Assembly: GCF_000208745.1 (NCBI RefSeq)
Contig: NC_030856.1
Location: forward strand, 7,615,965 to 7,679,964
Origin: Theobroma cacao
Taxonomy: Eukaryota; Streptophyta; Magnoliopsida; Malvales; Malvaceae
Length of the DNA: 64,000 nt
Direction of reading: 5' to 3'
Below are positions 43,767 to 55,803 of this stretch, piece by piece (within the stretch, counting starts at the first letter, position 1; each line of letters opens with the position of its first letter). The translations under genes were made by a program, and so were the position numbers. A model generated the notes under the pieces. That model ran no database searches. It saw only the letters and a list, made by a program, of their open reading frames with translations, and was not told where the DNA came from.

Positions 43767-46239
43767 ATGGGAAGGTTAATCTGGTCGCATCAAATCTTTT
43801 GTCTCCTTTTAGTGTTAATCTTGCCTTTTGGAGTCGATTGTTCTCTGAGTTTCTCTTCTCCTTCTCTTAATTATTCAACTCCTTTATGCCTACCAGAAGA
43901 CAGCTCTGCCTTGCTCCAATTCAAGAACACCATTTCTATTGATGATTCTGACGATCCTTTCTGTCGTGAGTCAATGACTTCCTCCCCTAGGACAAACTCC
44001 TGGAAGGACAGCGCAAACTGCTGCTCATGGGAGGGAGTCACGTGCGACAAGGTGACTGGTCATGTGATCGGTCTCGACCTTAGTTGCTCTTTGCTTGTTG
44101 GCTCTCTTCCTGCAAACGGCACCCTCTTCCTCCTTAAAGGACTCCAACAACTCAACCTTGCTCGTAACAATTTCCAACAGTCACAACTTCCTTCCACTTT
44201 GTTCAACCTCACACAACTTACTTATTTAGATTTATCATTCAATAGACTAGAAGGTCTCATCCCAAATCATGTAAGTGGGCTTCAGAATCTAAAAGAATTC
44301 CACTTAACTGACAACTTATTAAGTGGTGGAATTCCATCTTGGCTTTTTACTCTGCCATCTTTAGAATATTTAGACCTCAGCCATAACAGGCTCACTCGTC
44401 CAATCGAGCAGATTCTAAAGCCTAATTCAATTCACGACTTCATCTGGCAAATAATGACATACATGATGAAATACCAAGTTCTTTCTTTGATCTAGCAAAT
44501 CTTACTTATCTTGATCTTTCCTCAAACAACTTGAGTGGCAGCATCAAGTCAGATATGCTTCCAAAGCTCGAGAATCTTGAAACACTCGATCTTTCATCAA
44601 ATAATTTTAGTGGTGTCATCAAGTCAGATCTTCTTTCAAAGCTCAGGAATCTTAAAACACTTCATCTTTCAAATAACAAGCTGCTATCGTTGAGTAGTGG
44701 CAGTGATTGTAACTATAATTTTCAAGAGCTCGAGACCCTATCATTCTCTTTTTGCAATGTAAGTCGATTCCCGAATTTTTTAAAAACAGGGAAGAACTTG
44801 AAAGATCTTGATCTTTCCTGTAACAAAATTCGTGGCTCAATTTTCATGTGGGAATTAAAAGGTTGGGAACAATTGACCACTTTAAATCTTTCTTACAATT
44901 TACTGACTAGTTTAGAGCAATTTCCTGGGCATAATCTTAAAAACCTTGATCTTCGTTCCAACCTACTCCAAGGTCCACTGCTAGTTCCACCCCCTTCATT
45001 GCGACAACTCTTCATTTCAAATAATAGTTTGACAGGAAAAATCCCGCCTTTGATTTGTAATATGACTTAACTTAATACTCTTGATTTGTCTATAAATAAT
45101 TTGGGTGGAATTATTCCAACATGCCTCGGAAATTTTAGCTATTCTCTCTCAACCATAAACCTACGGATGAATGACTTTCATGGCAAAATCCCCGATTACT
45201 TTGTTGAGGGTAATTTGTTAACGTATCTTGACCTTAGTGACAACCGACTCGAAGGGTTACTACCACCATCCTTGATTAACTGTACTTTTTTGAAAATTTT
45301 AGATTTGGCAAATAACAAGTTAAGAGACACCTTTCCCCATCGGCTAGGTGTACTTCCACAGCTGCAAGTTCTTATCCTGGGATTTAATAGATTTCATGGT
45401 CCCCTGGACAACTCGATAGTTACACCTTCTTTTCAGTCATTGCAAATAATTGATCTCTCTCAAAATGAGTTTAGTGGCCTCTTGCCAACAAATTTCTTCC
45501 AAAATCTACATGCTATGAAATTTACCCGAGAAGGTAATCTTGCAGACATACTCACAAGAATTCGTTATGAAAGTCCAATCGATAGAGATGGTCAGACTTC
45601 TGTCAATGTGAGATCTAAAGGTTAGAGATGAAGCTAGAGCTGGCAAAAACATTACTCATTTTCTTTGCCATAGATTTTTCAAACAATCGGTTCTCTGGAA
45701 AAATCCCTGGGGTCATTGGAGGGCTTTGCTCATTGCGATTGCTCAACCTCTCTCACAACATCTTGACCGGTCATATCCCATCATCGTTGGGGAACTTGGT
45801 AGCACTTGAATCATTAGATCTCTCATCAAACAAGCTTGGCGGCAGAATTCCTTCCCAAATGACAAACTTGACATTTCTTGAAGTGCTAAATGTTTCGGAA
45901 AATAATCTTGCGGGACCCATTCCCCGTGGGAAGCAATTTGACACTTTTGATAATGATTCCTATAGGGGCAACATGGGATTGTGCGGCTTGCCATTGTCAA
46001 AGCAATGCAGCAACGATGAGAGATCAAAATTTCCTGCCCCAAAATTTATGGAAGATGAAGGTTCTGCAATAGCTTTCATTTGGAAACTTGCATTGATGGG
46101 TTACGGATGTGGAGTGGTGCTTGGCTTGAGCACGGGCTACGTTGTGTTCACAACTGGAAGACCATGGTGGTTGGTAAGAATGGTTGAGAGAGATTGGCAA
46201 AAGAATGTTTCAAGGTGGATTAAAAGAAGAAGAAACTAG
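43767..46239 (+). pseudogene. RLP1b: duplicate of RLP1a killed by three lesions
   Basis: The sequence follows RLP1a along the whole length, but an A is missing near 44434 (ttcacgac against ttcaacgac), codon TCA is TAA at 45068-45070, and one base is missing near 45616-45620 (ctaaagg against ttaaaagg, giving TAG at 45623). Pieces 43767-44495, 44531-45070, 45086-45625 and 45628-46239 are the remaining open parts. Signal peptide, LRRs, CGLPLSKQC and transmembrane helix can all be recognised. It keeps the usual CGLPLS and PWWL where RLP1a differs. The promoter is intact, so a truncated 240-residue product could still be made. Confidence 0.93.
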
Positions 46240-46260
46240 CACTGCATCCAAAATGCTTAG

Positions 46261-46369
46261 GTGAGTTTTAACTAATTTAAATGTACTGAGCAGAATTGTA
46301 TTTAGTTTCTCATTGCTTTCATAATCTAGACTTAGTTTTTCCCATTTTTGTTTATTCTATTTGTCACAG
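46261..46369 (+). other. Predicted 3'-UTR intron of RLP1b
   Basis: GCTTAG|GTGAGT and TGTCACAG|TGG are the same sites as in RLP1a, at 109 nt. Confidence 0.5.
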
Positions 46370-48945
46370 TGGCCTTTTGAACTGAATCCGACGGAAGATG
46401 CACCCCTGCTTCTGTAAGATTTGGCTAGAAAGAGCATATATTCTGGGTTCATTTCCGTGGCAGTGGTTCGAATAATGGGGGTGTTCTTAGTGGATAGCTT
46501 GCTTTATTTGTTCAGCTTTGATCATATTACTTGTGTTCGAATAATGGGTGTCTTCATTTGTAAACTTGTATTTATGGGCTGTTGTTACTTTTGGGTGACG
46601 ATATGTCCTATTTTATTTTCAGGTTTGTTGTTTCTTTTGCAAAAATCCGTGGCTTTTGGTGTTTATTTAATTTGTTTGAATTAAACTTCTCCTCAGTGTT
46701 CAAAGAAAAGATTGTTTTTGTCACTTTTATTGAAATTGTTAAAATTTCGAAATCCTTTTAGAGTAATAATTGAGAAAGATTTTTACCCCAGTTAGACCTT
46801 ATCATTCGGAAATCCTTAGAGGAGACTTTTGATGTCATGCTTATCATTTTGATGAGTCTGATATTCTGCTAGGCCCACTCTGCTATACTTCAACTGTAGA
46901 AGCATTAGGTGTAATTTTCAACGAGATTATGAGATTATGATAAATTAATGTTTAGACTTTCTGTATAAGTATTTTTGGGGTATGTTGAAGTTTTATAATA
47001 AGAATAGCACAAAAACTGAACTAGGAAGGACATAGAGTTTAAAAGTTTTTTTTAGATAAAATAGAAATTTGAATCCAAATTATTTGACCAGAAAATATAT
47101 ATTTATTATTGAGTCAAATGCTGGAACACTAATACAAAATTTAACTTTTAACGGCCTCATCTTTTACCGAAATTTTATAAGAAAAGAAGAACAATGATAA
47201 GTGCATTTCTTCCAAATTATAAAATTTTGGATCTAAGATGATATTGTTTTCCAGCCCCCACCATTTTTCTCCATGTTTATAAAATTTAACGAAGCCAGAT
47301 GAGCTTCAAATCATGTGAGAAGGTTAAGTGGTTGACTACATTGAAAGTTCAGACGGGGCTATTCAGCCAAGCTGAAGACTGTTGGTCTCTGCCGATGTCA
47401 TACGTTAAAGCCTTTTAGATAGGGGAAGAATTTTCAAAAGCTTGCCGGCCAGCCTTTGCAAAATTCCTAAGTCCATACACTCGAGCAAACTTAGTCTCTA
47501 GGGGAATAATCAACAATTTTCTCTCTAATCGTTGTACAAGTTACAATTTTTTATTATTGATTATTTTCTTAGATAGTCATTTTCTAGCTGGTCTCTGCTT
47601 TCATTAGCTTCCCCCAAACTGTTGAAAAAAATTCCTAAGAAAATTATTCCAACACATGGATTAATCTCAAATAATATTAAAAAGGAATATAAACGAATAA
47701 CAATGAAAGTAATTAACTATAAAAAAGTAAAATAAAAAGAAATTAAATTTTAAATAACTTAGAGATTGTATCACTATATATATGTTTACATCATATGCAT
47801 TTAATTATACAAGTAAATAAAAACCTTAACAATGATAAAATTCCAAGAAAACTGTAAAAGGTATTCTTTTCTTTTGAAAATTTTAGAGGAGGAGATATTT
47901 TTAAAATTCCACCATTTTAAAAATTTTTCAATAGATAAATTTTCATTTGCTATTAAACAAATTGACAAGTGTACAACAAAAGAAATAAAGAAATAATAAA
48001 AGGGGAATAAAATAACCAAGGATAATAAAGCTAGGATAAAAATTAAAATTGTCACATAAAATCTTAAAACGGGAAAAATATAAAAAAGTATGAAAATAAT
48101 ACATTTACATTATGCTTAATTAAAATTATTACATTTTAAGTGTTGATGATGATTCACTATATCATGCTTAGTTTTATATTTTTATAATTCATTAATATGC
48201 AAAAGTCTTGAAAGGAATATAAGCGTTCTAAACCTAATAGATTTCTAATCGTGTGAGATACTTTTGACTATGGGGAAAAAGAATGGTAATTTTCATACCT
48301 TTATATGCACGGTAAGTAACTTTCATAAAGAGGGTTGCCATTTTTCTTTCTTTGACACTAATTTATTTCTTAACTTTCTATCACTTGATCCATTAATTTA
48401 ATAGCCGGTTACTATGAATTCCAATTTCTTAGCAATTTGCAAAAGATGAATTCCACTAATTGGGTCCTTTCAATTAGACTTTGCTAGACTCGGACAGCTT
48501 AGGGCTTGTTTTTCTTGGCAAGACACAAGTGTAAACACTGGAACAAAGGAAGCACTCAAATATTGTTAATTACTTTATCAGCCCGTTCCCCACTCTTGTG
48601 CCGAAGAGGAGAACCTTAGTCTTCCGTCTTTGTCAATGTTAGAAATTGGCAATGAAGAGGAAAAAAAGAAATAATGAGATAATAAAAGGGGAATAAAATA
48701 ACCAAGGATAATAAAGCTAGGATAACAATTAAAATTATTATATCAAATCTTAAAATGGAAAATATACAAAAGTATGAAAACAACACATATACATTATGTT
48801 TAATTAAAATTATTACATTATAAGTGTTGATGATGATTCACTATATCATGCTTAGTTTTATATTTTTATAATTCATTGATATATTGACCACACAAGAAAA
48901 CGGGGTTTAAAAAATTTAAAATCCACAAAATATTCGATAAAGAAA
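46370..48945. repeat. Unit 2 spacer, composite repeat with single monomers
   Basis: It matches 20997-23050 and then repeats itself: 47985-48660 is related to 48662-48945. Only one 176-bp-type monomer is present at 48200-48330, against ten and eight in the unit 1 arrays. The module copy is at 48445-48660. No gene is seen. Confidence 0.65.
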
Positions 48946-50057
48946 ACGAGGCAGAGGGGAGGGGGGTAGTAGAGGCCCGCGCCGCCCAATAATTTTATAT
49001 TTTTTATAACTTACCTTTATTTTTTAAAAAAATTTATAATTTTGTCTTTATAAAATTTTTAAAAAAATTTTTTAACATATTTTTATTTTTTTGAAATTTT
49101 ATAATTTTGCCTTTATAATAATTTTTTATTTGGTGAGGTGTCCACAACAATTAGTCAATAATATAGTTTAATAAGACCAAAATAAAACCAATTGCCATAG
49201 AATTATTCCCAAACCCTACTTCTCCAAAACTTCACAACCGCCACTCTTGTTCTCTTTCCTTTTTACCAAATATTGTAGAAACAAAAAAAAATCATTTTTT
49301 TACACTTTTTTACTTGCTAGTATTCACTGTGCAGAAGACCTCTAATCAGTAACTCAATTTTCATATCATAATAATTAATAAATTTGGCTTATTTACTTAT
49401 TTTAATTTTAATATTTTCAACTTAAAATTTTTTTATTTAATAATTTCTATTTGGTGATTTTGATTTAGGATTTACCGTTTTAGTCGTTTGTTGTTGAAAG
49501 CAGCAAAACAAGGATTTGATTAAGCATCTAAGATTAGTTATTACTTATTTATTTAGGGGTTGCTTCATTGCTTTCCTACAAATTCTTTGTGCTTTTTTTT
49601 TTTTCCTTAGATTCTTGTAAACAATTAAGTTTTTTTATTTGAGATTGCTTCCTCATTGAATTGTTTATTGATATTGTATTTAATTTTTATAATTAATTTG
49701 AGGGAATTGCTTCCCCATTTAATTTTTTATAGATAACCCTTAATATTTTTAGGAGATCACCTCCCATTGAGATTTTTGTTATTATATTTGTTAATTTTTA
49801 TTTGTTGTTAAGTTTATCTAGAAATTGAGATTATTATCATTATTAAATCATTTATGATCATACTAGTTAGTTCTTTTAAGAAAATTATTAAGATTGATTC
49901 ATTTGAATAATTTTTAGAATTTATTTGTGTAATTTTCATATGAACTTTTTCCATTTAAGTTGTTTTATATTTTTGTCAAACATTTAACTGCTAGTATGAA
50001 TATTTTATAGATATTATGCTCTTTGTCCTCCAAACGTGAAATCTTAGCTCTATCACC
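48946..50057. mobile_element. Insertion of ~1.1 kb in the unit 2 spacer, probable non-autonomous hAT
   Basis: The spacer monomer is interrupted after attcgataaagaaa and resumes at gaatataagcgttctaag. The inserted DNA begins with a G-rich end (gaggcagaggggagggggg then gcccgcgccgccc) and ends with caaacgtgaaatcttagctc. Those ends resemble plant hAT elements. No coding sequence for a transposase is seen, and I could not confirm a clean 8-bp target duplication. The inside is AT-rich with a leader-like part (49190-49260). Confidence 0.5.
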
Positions 50058-51505
50058 GAATATAAGCGTTCTAAGCCTAATAGATTTCCAATCGTGTGAG
50101 ATACTTTTTACTATGAGAAAAAAAATGGTAATTTTTATACCTTTATATACACGATAAGTAACTTTGACAAGGGGCTGCCATTTTTCTCCCTTTGACACTA
50201 ATTTATTTCTTAACTATCAATCACTTGATTCATTAATTTAATAGCCGGTTTCTATGAATTCCAATTTCTTAGCAATTTAAAAAAGATGACTTCCGCTAAC
50301 TGTGTCCTTTCAATTAGACTTTGTTAGACTCGGACAGCTTAGGGCTTGTTTTTCTTGGCAAGACACACAATTGTAAACAATGGAACAAAGGAAGCATTCA
50401 AATATTGTTAATTACTTTATCAGCCCATTGCCCACTCTTGTGCCGAAGAGAAACTTTATCTTTGTTAGTCTTCGGTCTTTGTAAATGTTGGAAATTGGTA
50501 ATGAAGAGGAAAAAAATGTAAGATTCTTGTAAGTATTAATTCTTTAATTAACAATGCTCATTATAACCTAGTACTTTCACCTTTATTATTTTTCTCTTTG
50601 ACAATTTCAAAAGTTACAAAAGAGTTGCTTATGGATTGGGTTGAGCTAAACAAGATTACTAGTCTCAAGTAATTTATACAAATTAGAATATACTTTGAGT
50701 TAAATCTAAAAATTCAATTTAATTTTAACTTAATTATTAAATATTTGTTTTTAATATGAGTTCTTAAAATGTAAAAGTTTTAATTTGTTTCATGAAAAAG
50801 GCAGTCAATTGAAATATTGTTCCTCTTTTTTCCCTTTTTCATCATCAATTTGATGAAATATGGGTAGGAGGGCCCTCAAAAGGTTACTTTCAAGATCTAT
50901 TAATATAGAATTTGGTAAAAGAAAAAGTATTAATATAGAAATAAAAAATCAAAAGGATGCAATAAGTATAAAACTTGGTAAAAAGTGGAACACTTATAAT
51001 TTTGTTCAATTTGTTGACCCAAAAGCTTAAATTCTTGCCTACAAAGCTCACTTGCATTTATTATATTTAAGGTCGCTAGAATTAGTCTAAAAGCCATTGT
51101 GCTAGTCCATTATAGATATTAAATTAATCTTAAGTTAATGGGTAAGTAACTTCCATAAAAGGGCTCCCGTTTTTCTTCCTTTGATACTTAATTTCTTAAA
51201 CTTTCAATCACTTCATTCATTGCCCCACTGCATTGGTTGCTAAATGAATTCCGATTTCTTTTTCTTTCATGCCTTAACATTTGAAAAAAGATGACTTCCA
51301 CTAAATTAGACTTTGTTAGATTTAGACAGCTTAGAGCTTGTTTTTCTTGGCAAGATAAACAAGTGTAAACACCAGAACATAGGAAGCATTCATAAAACGT
51401 CAGTCTTCGGTCATTGTCGACGTTGGAAATTGGCAACGAAGAGGAGAAGATTGTAACATTCTAGAATTTTTAAGTAGTAATTCTTTAATTCTACAATCCA
51501 AATTC
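50058..51505. repeat. Spacer between the insertion and RLP2b
   Basis: It resumes the interrupted monomer (50058-50170), then module copies at 50285-50520 and 51290-51450, and DNA matching 26150-26740. No gene is seen. Confidence 0.6.
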
Positions 51506-51514
51506 TATAAAAAT
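51506..51514 (+). promoter_or_regulatory. Candidate TATA box of RLP2b
   Basis: TATAAAAAT lies about 190 bp before the start codon in a stretch conserved with RLP2a, where the same place reads CATAAAAAT (near 29990). Confidence 0.45.
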
Positions 51515-51699
51515 ATTGTCTTCATGGATTCAACCTATTCATAGTCATACCTTTTGTGTCCTTGGATTACTCTTTTAATTACCAACTTCGACACATGCAT
51601 GTACTAGTATTAAAGGAACGAGCATCAATTAACGCAACGATGCAACAAGTTAACTGAGTTAATTCTTTCTTACTTTGCCTCAACTCCAAATACAACTTT

Positions 51700-54600
51700 A
51701 TGGGAAACATCAACTTCCTCCTCTCTATTATGGTTGTGGTGCTATTGAGTAACACTGTGGCTACTTTATCTACGGAGTCACTCAACATCGTCCATGACCA
51801 ATTGGCTCTTCTTGCGCTAAAAGCCCATGTCACTCATGACCCTCAAAATCTATTAGCAACAAACTGGTCTACTACTACTTCTGTTTGCAATTGGATTGGT
51901 GTCACTTGCGGATCCAACTCCAGTCATCAAAGAGTCACCGGTCTTAATCTTTCGAACATGGGTCTTATAGGCACCATTCCGCCTCGCTTGGGAAATCTCT
52001 CTTTTCTTACTCTGCTTAACACCCAATTTAACCATTTTCATGGCTCATTGCCCGTCGACTTGGTTAATTTGTCTTGGTTGAAATATATAAACTTTGGAAA
52101 CAACAACTTCAGTGGCCAAATCCCATCATGGTTTGATTCCTTCACTCAACTTCAGAGCTTGTTTCTTAATGATAACAACTTCTCTGGTGTTATCCCGTCT
52201 TCTTTGGGTTCTTTGTCAAATCTTGAGAAGTTGTTCTTACAGGAGAATGATCTGGAAGGGCATATTCCTATAGCAATCGGAAATCTTTTTAACTTGAAAT
52301 GGTTGAATTTGTCAAATAATCAACTTTCAGGTTACATATCTTTCTCAATCATCAATATATCTTCTTTACAAATATTGATTTCAACACTAATAATTTTATT
52401 GTAGGTCAACTTACCCCGGCTATATTTGATCACCTTCCTAAATTACAATATATAAATTTGGAATCCAATCATCTTTCCGGTAAAATTCCAACCAATCTAT
52501 TCAAGTGCCAAGAGTTGAAAATTTTAATTTTATCTCGCAATGCCTTGGAGGGAAGTGTGCCTCAAAAAATTGGAAATATGACTACACTAAAGGAGTTGTA
52601 TCTTAATGGGAACAGTTTAACAGGTACGCTTACGATGGGTCTTCAGATAAGTTAAAATAATTAGTTAGCTGGCAATTTATTTTTATTTTTAGTTCAGATA
52701 TATGATTTTGACAATATATTTTCATTTGTGGCAATTTATGTTAATTTGTTTTCATTTAGATTGCGTTTGAAAATCTGGTATTGTTAGATCTCTAATGAGT
52801 GGTGGATTTCAAAACAGTATTATTTGATCCATGACAAAATTGCTTTAATAATTCATGATAAAAGAAATTGAAAAATGTTTTGTGTGTGTACATGTAAAGG
52901 TGTTAATGGGTCGAATCCAATTAACGCTTTTAAAACTCGATCCAACTCGTCCTTATAAATTATTTTTATTATTAAAATATTGAAAATATTTATAAATTAT
53001 AATATATTTCAAAATCAAAGATAAAAAAATAATTATTTATTAACTAATAATATCCTGAGTTAGGCTCTCACCTAGAAAGCCATGTCTAAGCATAGCTTGA
53101 GTCGGGCCAAGCTCATGAGCTTGGAAAAATAGCTTGGCACGTGGATAACTCTAGTTTAAATATCCATGTGCTATGAGAAGAAGGGTAAATTACCCCCACA
53201 TCCTTAAGTTTTGATCATAAAATTTCAATAGGAAATTTTCCTACCTTACAAAAACTACATTGGAAAATCTCAGGTCCCATTCCTTTCTCAATCTTCAATA
53301 TTTCTTCACTGCAAATAATTGACCTCGGATACAACAAGCTCTCTGGTCATCTCTCCTCGAATACGTTTGATCAACTTGCTATGTTACAAGAGTTTAGTTT
53401 GTACCGCAATCAAGTCTCTGGAAGAATTCCCACGAGTTTATTCAAGTGCAAACACTTGGAATATTTATTCTTAGATGATAATCAATTGGAGGGGAGTGTG
53501 CCGACCGAAATTGGGAATTTGACTTCGCTTAAGTTTTTGGCTCTCCAAAACAACAACTTGGAAGGTAAACTAAAGTCCCTACTCATTCTTATGCTTAGTG
53601 CTTAATGATCTGATCTGTTTCACAAACAGTATATATAACATTTTAATTTCTGAAAAATGAAATTAGTCAAATTTATATAAAAAATTTTATTTTGATCACC
53701 TTTGTTCTAAATTAAAATTATGTTCTAGTGGACAACATCTGTAAAAAAAAAGAAACAGTAAAATACTAACAGATGAACTTTCTTGCTTCAAAGTAAGTAA
53801 ATCATTGTTACACGGTAATTGACCTGAAATAGATAGTAAACTAAAACTGGGCAGCCAAAAGTAAAAACTTAAGGGGAACATTCCTATTTGCAGGTGTAAT
53901 TCCATCAACTATCAGGCGCTTGACTCTTCTTACCTATCTTGATTTTTCTTCAAATAATTTGACAGGTATCACCTTTCTACTGCTTTTTATCCAATTTATG
54001 CATATAGGCAACGTTTTAAATATTTTAATAATATCTTCATTCTTCAATACAAATTACATAACCAAACAATAGAACGATTTGTAATTAATCGAATGAGAAA
54101 GAGGGGAAGAAAGAAATTGGGTAGAAGAGAGGGATGGATGAGATGAGGAGATGGAGACGAGGCTAGGAGAAGGAGAAGGAGAAGGCCACAAGGGAGACAA
54201 GGCAGAGTTATTATATAAAACACTAGCGGTTAAATGTCGCTTTAAACCTAAGAACATATGAAATTATCCGTACATTAATTAACAATGAAAAAAGAAACAC
54301 AATTTCTTAGTTGAGAGTTTCTTTTATTAGATACAATAAGACTAAATGTTGACTTAAAAGAAAAAGAAATAATTAATGAAATGATTGATTTTATTGTTAG
54401 TACTCAAATATTATTCAGTTTCATTACAAATGTTTTATTTTCATTTTTATAAAGCAACTTTCTTCTAAGAATATTCCAACTCCTAACCTTTGTTCTCGTT
54501 GCTCCAAGGACGGTTACCAATTCTACCACATTCGTTGGTTTGGTTCTTCGTTGCAAGAAACAAATTAGTTGGAGAAATCCCTGCCTCAATTTGCAATGTC

Positions 54601-55803
54601 AGCTCCCTTAAAGATCTCGACTTGTCTGAAAACTATTATTTGGGTGAATTCATTCCAAAATGTTTTTGGAATTTAAGTTTCTCTCTCTTTAACCTGAATT
54701 TACAGAAGAATAACTTCCATGGTATATTACCAGCTGGAATAATATTTCCTAAAAGTTGTTTTTTGAGAAGTTTCCGCATCAATAGCAATCAATTCGAAGG
54801 GCCAGTGCCACTATGTTTGATCAACTGCAAGGACTTGGTAATTCTAGACCTTGGTAACAATAACTTCAATGATACCTTTCCTAAGTGGTTAGGAAATTTG
54901 AATAACTTACAAATTCTTGTCTTGCGATCCAATAGATTTCACGGTCAGATTGTCAGTGCTGAAGTTGCATCTTCCTTCTCTCTCTTACGGATCATTGATA
55001 TATCCCATAATGACTTCAGTGGTTGCTTGCCTTCAAAGTTTTTTGAAAGTTTACTTGCTATGAGCAATGGGATTGAAAAGATAACTGGACCAATCTACAT
55101 GAGATATGAATATTCTAGCAATATAGTGTATTACGATGACTCTTTCATTTTCACAATAAAAGGGTTTGAGTTGGACTACATGAGAGTCTACACGTTTTTG
55201 GCCATCATTGATTTTTCAAATAATCGATTTAATGGACAAATTCCTGAGATAATCGGAAGACTTCAATCGCTTTTTGCCCTCAACCTCTCTCACAATAGTT
55301 TAACAGGTCCTATCCCATCATCGTTAGGAAACTTGTCAAATCTTGAATCATTATATCTCTCGTCAAACAGACTTGAAGGAAAAATTCCAGCACAATTAAT
55401 AAATCTTGAGTTCTTAATGGTATTAAACCTTTCTTGGAATAATCTCATAGGACCCATTCCTCCAGAAAAACAATTTGGTACATTCTCAAATGATTCCTAC
55501 ATCGGAAATTTGGGTTTGTGTGGATTACCATTATCAAAGATCTGTGATAATGATGAGGGTTTGGAACCACCTCCAGCAATATCGGATGGGGATGATGACG
55601 TCACAAGAGCATTCAATTGGAGATTTGGTACATTGATAGGGTATGGATGTGGGCTGGTGTTTGGATTTATCACGGGATACATTGTGTTCAGAACCGAAAA
55701 GCCATGGTGGTTCATAAGGATGGTTGAGAGAGTTCAGCAAAAATATGGTACAAGGATATATACAATAAAGTTAATGCTCTTAGGTGAGTTTAAGTACTTG
55801 TAA
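51700..55803 (+). CDS. RLP2b: five-exon LRR receptor-like protein, 835 aa
   Basis: Exons 51700-52330, 52405-52623, 53274-53564, 53894-53965 and 54509-55803 have exactly the lengths of those in RLP2a (631, 219, 291, 72, 1295 nt) and join in phase 1. The product has a signal peptide (1-22), CNWIGVTC cap, LRRs, island, GLCGLPLSKICDND, acidic stretch and transmembrane helix (GYGCGLVFGFITG), without kinase. Against RLP2a it gains a codon in LSENYYLGEF and loses one in the island, so the total is unchanged. A compensated indel pair plus open exons argue that protein coding has been kept. The predicted role is a cell-surface receptor acting with partner kinases; the ligand is unknown. Confidence 0.8.
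52331..52404 (+). other. 74-nt intron 1 of RLP2b, derived from an LRR-coding segment
   Basis: CTTTCAG|GTTACA and ATTGTAG|GTCAAC bound the same 74 nt as in RLP2a, including the missing base (caaatattgatttc). Both copies share the change, so it predates the duplication. Confidence 0.65.
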
